A DNA stretch of 7,688 bases from UBA7236 sp043727235 (lineage in GTDB: Bacteria > Bacteroidota > Bacteroidia > Chitinophagales > BACL12). Under the pieces are notes generated by a model, which saw only the letters and a list, made by a program, of their open reading frames with translations, had not been told where the DNA came from and searched no databases. The DNA is taken from the NCBI GenBank assembly GCA_043727235.1, contig JAYSYX010000355.1, positions 1 to 7,688 of the forward strand. Reading direction: 5' to 3'. Both the position numbers and the translations under genes were made by a program. The stretch's first letter is position 1. Each line of letters begins with the position of its first letter. This document shows, one piece after another, positions 5,851-7,688 of this stretch.

Positions 5851-7080
5851 CTATTCTTTTTTTATTACCATTTTGTTTATAAACGACATCATAAATACCG
5901 TTATTATCATGGCTATTACCACTACATATCCCAACCAATCGTAATGCTTTAAATATCCGGAATCTTCCTGCACAACTATCAATCCGGCAAAGAATGCGGC
6001 AATTCCACCTGAAAATTGTTGCACAGATGAATTGATACCCATAAATGCACCTCTGTCGGCGGGTTCGGGTACTGCCGACATTAAAGCTGATGCGGAAATG
6101 ATCCTTGAAGTTATCCCTATGAATAAGATCACATTTATCATGATAACAGCCCATAAAGGAGTAGGTCCAAGATTGCAATAGGTTACTACCAATATCATAG
6201 ATAATATAGAGCCTGCAATAAACATATTGTATTTTCCTACTCTATCGCTTAATTGCCCGATGATGGGTCCCGCCACTATGGTAAACAAACCAGTTATCAC
6301 GTAAATTATCGGTAATTGTTCAATATCGATTTTAAGATTGTTTACTGTAAATGCACTTCCAAAGGGCATTAACATAAAACCTCCGGTAGCCAACAAGGTA
6401 GTGGCTGTAAAACCTGTTATATACCTTTTTTTACTAATGGTTTGTTTAAAATGCTGATAGGAGGTAATATTTTTTTTTATGGTGAGATGATCGGTAACCG
6501 GTTTTACTTTCCAAATAATTATTATATAGACTAAAACGCTGATGGAGGCTATTAAAATAAAAGGAGAATGCCAGTTTGTTTTATTTGCCAGATAGAGTCC
6601 AACGGGAATTCCAAGAACTTGGCTAGCTGCAAAGGCCATTTGAATAAATCCCATCACTCTTCCTCTCACTTTCAATTGAAAAACATCGGTTGTAATGGCA
6701 AAAATTATCGCACCTATCACCCCGCCGAAAATCCCGGTTATTACTCTGGCAATTAACAGGGAGATATAATCGGGAGCAAATCCACATAAAAAGGTTCCTA
6801 TTATAAAACCTGTATAAAAGAATAACAACAATTTTTTCCTGTCATATTTATCGGCAAAACCAGCAGCTAATAAACCACTAATACCGGCGCTGATAGCATA
6901 AACAGAAACTACCAGGCTGAATTGAGCAGGGGTGATATCCAGTTCGGGCAATAAAATGGCACTCAATGGAGAAAGTACCATGAAATCAAGTATTATAGTA
7001 AACTGTAAGAATGCCAGAATCGAAATCAGGAAGATCTCATATCCTGTGAATACCCGTTCTCTTTTTGCTTTGTCACTCAT
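5851..7080 (-). CDS. MFS permease, DHA1-like (drug/metabolite efflux)
   Basis: This is a 409-residue major facilitator with twelve predicted membrane segments, of usual family length, expected to be a proton-driven exporter in the inner membrane. Motif A lies between segments 2 and 3 as GFADKYDRKK (residues 74-83, with Asp77 and Arg81). A degenerate second copy lies in the other half as GQLSDRVGK (275-283). Segment 1 carries Asp32 in ILDFMVLSPL, and segment 5 has GIPVGLYLA (157-165), a variant of efflux motif C, followed by NWHSPF. This wording resembles AraJ/NepI-type efflux permeases, so export is more likely than uptake, but the substrate is unknown. The start at 7080 gives a short basic cytoplasmic tail (SDKAKRER) before segment 1. 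No clear promoter or Shine-Dalgarno is seen upstream. The cytochrome gene follows on the same strand. Confidence 0.9.
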   Translation of the reverse strand: MSDKAKRERVFTGYEIFLISILAFLQFTIILDFMVLSPLSAILLPELDITPAQFSLVVSVYAISAGISGLLAAGFADKYDRKKLLLFFYTGFIIGTFLCGFAPDYISLLIARVITGIFGGVIGAIIFAITTDVFQLKVRGRVMGFIQMAFAASQVLGIPVGLYLANKTNWHSPFILIASISVLVYIIIIWKVKPVTDHLTIKKNITSYQHFKQTISKKRYITGFTATTLLATGGFMLMPFGSAFTVNNLKIDIEQLPIIYVITGLFTIVAGPIIGQLSDRVGKYNMFIAGSILSMILVVTYCNLGPTPLWAVIMINVILFIGITSRIISASALMSAVPEPADRGAFMGINSSVQQFSGGIAAFFAGLIVVQEDSGYLKHYDWLGYVVVIAMIITVFMMSFINKMVIKKE

Positions 7081-7533
7081 GGATTATCTTATTCAGCCTA
7101 AAGGCATTTTGTTCACTTGGTGTGATGGAATGTGTGATCGGAAGCAGATTTAATCTACTTTTTGTGAATTTCGTTCCGTTAAGTTTTAAAAATGGCAATA
7201 TTAGTTGTTTATACTTTATATTTTTTTAAATGCATGTTAATTTGAATACTGCCAAAACGGCTATTTCCCAAGGTTATAGCAAATTTGTCCTGTATTAACT
7301 ACATTCATTTTTCAACAGGTTAAAAGCTGTCAGTATGGAAGGAGATTTAAAATTAAATTTGTAGGTTAATATACCATTTTATTTCTGAAAATCGTTAGTA
7401 ACTTCATTAATTAGCCAATTTAGTTGAACAATTGGAAGATTATAGCAGAAAATATTGAGGTTTTTATAAAAAAGGGAATAAGATTTGTGTAATTTGATAA
7501 TCACCTGCATCTTAGGATTTAAATTGAATTATT
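7081..7533. other. Divergent intergenic region, MFS / TonB-like gene
   Basis: This 453-base AT-rich gap separates divergent starts. I find no gene, RNA or repeat that stands out. A near-consensus promoter for the plus-strand gene lies at 7455-7487. An isolated TAAATTTG around 7355-7365 lacks a partner -33 element. No minus-strand promoter for the MFS gene is convincing. A small unidentified RNA could be hidden here but nothing visible supports one. Confidence 0.5.
7455..7487 (+). promoter_or_regulatory. Candidate promoter for the TonB-like gene
   Basis: TTG (7455-7457) and TAAGATTTG (7479-7487) are 21 bases apart. The -7 element has one extra base compared with TAnnTTTG. It lies 46 bases before the ATG at 7534, which gives a reasonable leader. 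The match is imperfect. Confidence 0.35.
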
Positions 7534-7688
7534 ATGAAGACCTGGAAAGAATTTGAATCGAAAACTAAACGCACAAGTGGCGCAATAACAACTACAATAG
7601 TTGGTGTAATTGTAGCTGCTTTGTTCTTTTTTGGATTTACCACCCCTGAACTTGATGAGGGAACGGAAGGATTGTTAATTGACTTTGG
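7534..7688 (+). CDS. Probable TonB-like energy transducer, N-terminus only (runs off right edge)
   Basis: Only 51 codons are visible. The protein starts MKTWKEFESKTKR, a charged cytoplasmic tail, followed by a single hydrophobic anchor at about residues 17-36 (AITTTIVGVIVAALFFFGFT). After the membrane comes TPELDEGTEGLLIDFG. A short basic tail, one membrane anchor and a closing segment of the type EEGxxIxFG is the pattern I associate with Bacteroidota TonB-family transducers, which couple the ExbB/ExbD proton channel to outer-membrane receptors. The diagnostic TonB C-terminal domain lies outside the window, so this rests on the N-terminus alone. It could instead be another single-pass envelope protein. 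The ATG at 7534 is chosen because the upstream sequence is AT-rich non-coding DNA; there is no Shine-Dalgarno. Confidence 0.5.
   Translation, partial: MKTWKEFESKTKRTSGAITTTIVGVIVAALFFFGFTTPELDEGTEGLLIDF

Noticed and set aside
5843..6178. 111-codon minus-strand open frame inside the MFS gene
   Set aside because: It overlaps the C-terminal half of the MFS coding sequence in another frame. The MFS frame has twelve membrane segments and family motifs, whereas this one has none.

Overview
The window looks like AT-rich chromosomal DNA from a member of the Bacteroidota. Three things point there. The surface protein at 784-2697 ends in a type IX secretion (T9SS) sorting domain, which is essentially confined to that phylum. 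Several genes lack Shine-Dalgarno sequences and instead have upstream matches to the Bacteroidota promoter consensus (TTTG, about 19-21 bases, TAnnTTTG). The GyrA N-terminus also has Bacteroidota-like wording. I cannot place it below phylum from this sequence.

Layout, left to right. Positions 1-562 (minus) hold the N-terminal part of gyrA, running off the left edge. Divergent from it, 784-2697 (plus) encodes a secreted modular adhesin: signal peptide, 17-residue YadA-head-like repeats, an S74-type intramolecular chaperone with an apparently intact Ser/Lys dyad, a leucine zipper and a T9SS C-terminal domain. It converges on a minus-strand ABC exporter half-transporter (3287-5098). The 589-base gap between them carries two roughly 90% identical copies of a 136-143 base element whose inverted ends are built from a 7-base motif. 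Upstream of the exporter, 5099-5436 is a repeat-rich gap: a promoter candidate, a palindrome, iterated GATTCGAAG units, a 28-base hairpin and a second heptamer array. Next come a small monoheme cytochrome c lipoprotein (5437-5778, minus) and an MFS efflux-type permease (5851-7080, minus), probably co-transcribed in the order MFS then cytochrome. A 453-base gap precedes the first 51 codons of a probable TonB-like protein (7534 onward, plus).

The genes do not form one obvious pathway: housekeeping topoisomerase, surface adhesin, two export pumps, a periplasmic electron carrier and an envelope energy transducer. I see no phage, CRISPR, transposase or defence genes. The least explained material is the intergenic repeats, especially that two neighbouring minus-strand genes each have a heptamer array beginning exactly 2 bases after the stop codon, and the adhesin's architecture, in which predicted self-cleavage would separate the adhesive part from its secretion signal.
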